Source of the DNA: Aureibacillus halotolerans
GTDB lineage: Bacteria > Bacillota > Bacilli > Bacillales > DSM-28697
DNA: 64,000 nt
Reading direction: 5' to 3'
Assembly: GCF_004363045.1 (NCBI RefSeq)
Contig: NZ_SNYJ01000003.1
Location: 1-64,000, forward strand
Shown here: positions 62,246-64,000 of the stretch, one piece after another
Layout: every line of letters begins with the position of its first letter
How positions within the stretch are numbered: position 1 is the first letter of the stretch
Translations under genes and position numbers: made by a program
Notes under the pieces: model-generated
Told to the model about the DNA's origin: nothing
What the model saw: the letters and a program-made list of their open reading frames with translations, nothing else
Databases searched by the model: none

Positions 62246-63161
62246 GTTTTAAAATCCATTGGAGTTGGGCTCGTTTTTTATCGTACCAGTGTGTGATTGG
62301 TACTTCTGGGGTGGTTGGTACAGTTTTTGGGGTTATGAAATTGGTGGTTTGGTACCAATCGGTTTGTTTGGCTGGTGGTTGTTTCACGATTGGGGTGCAA
62401 CATCGCAATGGTGGGCCGGAAAAATCGTTGGCGAGGTGAACGAGAGTGTGGTAGTCTTTGCGTTGCCCGCTATGTGGTTGGTATATTGCAAAAGGCTGCA
62501 AATCCTGGCTATACGGTGTGTGAAACAACATTCGATAGAGCATCTTGCCAAATAAAATCCGTTTTTTTAGATGCTGAAACCCGTATACGGATGCGCCATA
62601 CAGCTCCCCCTTTATGGATGGCATGAGAATAACACTTGTATGCATCGCCTGCTGAAGGTGAAAAAGAGCTGAATGAAAGACATGCTGGAGTTGATGATGT
62701 AAAAACACTGGTCGATAAATAAGATGCTGCTCATTTGTAATAAGCGCGTCTGTAAGTTTTATAGCATCTTTGTTTGTCCAAAAGGCGTGCCACTGGGAGT
62801 GCATGTAAGTAGACACATGAAAATGGTGGAGTAAATGGAATAAAGATTGCTGCTGTTTGCAGGAAGCTTCGTAGAGCAACAGCTGCGGGAAGGCATCTCG
62901 AAAAATAAGCCAATTTGCTCGTTCATAGCTTAAAAATAGTCGAAAGCGTGTTTTTTCAGCCAAGCCATGCCTCATATAAGGGTGCCAAAGATCGGTCATC
63001 TGATAGCCAGCATTTCTTGAAACAACTGAGGCAAGCAACGCCCAATGCAATTCTGGGCAACGAGCATACAGCTTCCTGTACGCATTCGTTCGAGAGAGGT
63101 TGTCTTTGTTATATGCTGCTGTGAGCTCATGAATCGTAGCAACAAGCTTCCTTTCCTTCAT
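62220..63161 (-). CDS. yppC: YppC (DUF2515) protein
   Basis: A 313-residue protein. RTNAYRKLYARCPELHWALLA, MTDLWHPYMRHGLAEKTRF and QPHSGQRKDYHTLVHLANDF match the YppC/DUF2515 family. ATG 63161 follows GGAGGAAAA. It is divergent from recU. Its last residues KRKAEASKL and stop codon are encoded by the first unit of repeat array B2, so the native C-terminus may have been replaced. The function is unknown. Confidence 0.82.
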   Translation of the reverse strand: MKERKLVATIHELTAAYNKDNLSRTNAYRKLYARCPELHWALLASVVSRNAGYQMTDLWHPYMRHGLAEKTRFRLFLSYERANWLIFRDAFPQLLLYEASCKQQQSLFHLLHHFHVSTYMHSQWHAFWTNKDAIKLTDALITNEQHLIYRPVFLHHQLQHVFHSALFHLQQAMHTSVILMPSIKGELYGASVYGFQHLKKRILFGKMLYRMLFHTPYSQDLQPFAIYQPHSGQRKDYHTLVHLANDFSGPPLRCCTPIVKQPPAKQTDWYQTTNFITPKTVPTTPEVPITHWYDKKRAQLQWILKRKAEASKL

Positions 63162-63307
63162 GGTTTTTCCTCCCTTCCATTAAATTCTTTCGGCAAAACT
63201 GTAACGTTAGTCTGACCACTATCGTCCATTCTCATGATATTTGTTGTGTTCACACGGCAATCAAATGTAGAATAGACAAAGGCGTCTGTTCTATAAGGTG
63301 GTGAAAA

Positions 63308-63913
63308 TTGTTGCGGTATCCAAATGGAAAACCATATACGCCTGCGTCTACTACGGAAACAGCAGGCAACAAATCGCCAGAGTATGCGCGCCGAGGCATG
63401 ACCCTCGAAGAAGATCTTAATCAATCGAATAAGTATTACTTGAATCATGGTGTGGCTGTTATTCACAAAAAACCGACACCGATTCAAATTGTCGACGTCC
63501 ATTACCCAAAGCGTAGTGCTGCGAAAATAACAGAGGCCTATTTCAAGCAGCCTTCAACAACGGATTATAATGGCGTTTATCGGGGACACTACATTGACTT
63601 TGAAGCAAAAGAAACTCGCAATGCCGCATCCTTCCCGATGAAAAATTTACATGCTCACCAGCTGCTTCATATGGAGGAAATACAACGGCATGGCGGTCTA
63701 GCCTTTGTGCTCATTCGTTTTACCGCTTCCCAACAAACCTTCTTGTTGGATGCGACTCATGTGCTTCATTTTCAAGCAAACTTGGATACCTATAAACGCA
63801 AATCCATGCCCCTTCCTTATATTGAAGAGCATGGACAAATCATAGCTATGGGCTTTGCGCCACGGATTGATTATCTTAAGGCCGTCGATCACTATTATTT
63901 TTCGCACTTATGA
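63308..63913 (+). CDS. recU: Holliday junction resolvase RecU
   Basis: A 201-residue nuclease resolving Holliday junctions in recombination and chromosome segregation. The N-terminus LRYPNGKPYTPA and AGNKSPEYARRGMTLEEDLN match RecU; the catalytic acids lie in GHYIDFEAKETRN. The start is TTG after AAGGTGGTG, giving a protein starting MLRYPNGK where MIRYPNGK is usual. It is followed after 25 nt by ponA, the classic recU-ponA operon. Confidence 0.95.
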   Translation: MLRYPNGKPYTPASTTETAGNKSPEYARRGMTLEEDLNQSNKYYLNHGVAVIHKKPTPIQIVDVHYPKRSAAKITEAYFKQPSTTDYNGVYRGHYIDFEAKETRNAASFPMKNLHAHQLLHMEEIQRHGGLAFVLIRFTASQQTFLLDATHVLHFQANLDTYKRKSMPLPYIEEHGQIIAMGFAPRIDYLKAVDHYYFSHL

Positions 63914-63938
63914 TAGATTTGAAAGGTAGGAAATTACG

Positions 63939-64000
63939 ATGTCAGAACGATACAAAACGAGAGCTGAGCGAAAACAATCTGCTCAAAAGCCGTCGTCTTC
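63939..64000 (+). CDS. ponA: Penicillin-binding protein 1 (PBP1A/1B), 5' end only
   Basis: Only the first 20 codons are in the window: MSERYKTRAERKQSAQKPSS. This short basic cytoplasmic start directly after recU fits PBP1, a bifunctional transglycosylase-transpeptidase. AAAGGTAGG precedes the ATG. The assignment rests mainly on the conserved recU-ponA order, since no catalytic domain is visible. Confidence 0.75.
   Translation, partial: MSERYKTRAERKQSAQKPSS

Noticed and set aside
62259-62555. Trp/Gly-rich plus-strand frame of 98 codons.
   Set aside because: It is antisense to yppC, whose own reading frame matches a known family.

Overview
The window is chromosomal DNA of a spore-forming member of the Bacillaceae with moderate GC content. 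The evidence is a cotD-type coat protein, two small acid-soluble spore proteins (SspL, SspM), a SleB-type cortex hydrolase, GpsB, a B-type RNase P RNA and gene neighbourhoods that follow Bacillus subtilis order from memory (brxA, ilvD, ypgR, metA; ypeQ, ypeP, ypdQ, sspL; ypbQ, bpsA; ypsC, rnpB, gpsB, ypsA, cotD, yprB, yprA; yppE, sspM, yppC, recU, ponA). Extensive intergenic repeats suggest the Shouchella/Alkalihalobacillus side of the family. That placement is inference.

Layout. 0.4-6.4 kb is an accessory stretch: an SRPBCC/FAD-monooxygenase/TetR cassette behind a promoter with a palindromic operator, a MarR regulator, and a GntR-controlled two-gene ABC exporter with a clear operator. 6.6-11 kb holds parC and parE. 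11.2-24 kb mixes housekeeping genes (a membrane-anchored metal-binding-like protein, YitT, ung, dapA behind a lysine riboswitch, trhO, glutamate dehydrogenase, yozE, a cortex hydrolase) with the first repeat arrays. 24-33 kb holds ilvA, dfrA, the galTKE operon with a divergent ROK regulator, a 3-hydroxyisobutyrate dehydrogenase-type oxidoreductase and ypjP. 33.9-36 kb holds a membrane-anchored NAGPA-domain/coiled-coil gene pair and a tiny hydrophobic peptide gene. 36.8-42.2 kb holds brxA, ilvD (with a CodY-like box), ypgR and metA. 42.8-47 kb holds ypeQ, ypeP, ypdQ, sspL and the type III polyketide pair bpsA/ypbQ. 47-54 kb holds ypsC, rnpB, gpsB, ypsA, cotD and the mitomycin-repair pair mrfA/mrfB behind a LexA-like promoter. 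54-58.3 kb ends in a Ku/LigD end-joining operon. 58.3-64 kb holds pncB, yppE, a RacA-like gene, sspM, yppC, recU and the first codons of ponA.

The most unusual content is three families of dispersed structured repeats. Family A is a ~127-133 bp unit found in two tandem arrays and two fragments. Family B is a ~125 bp unit in two arrays, directly after metA and after yppC, and its central hairpin keeps base pairing although the stem sequences differ from unit to unit. Family C is a 125-168 bp element with terminal inverted repeats and two hairpins that also change in a compensatory way. Family B supplies the last codons and stop of yppC.

No phage, CRISPR array, tRNA or intact insertion sequence was seen. 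All coordinates and motifs were read by eye; no database search was run.
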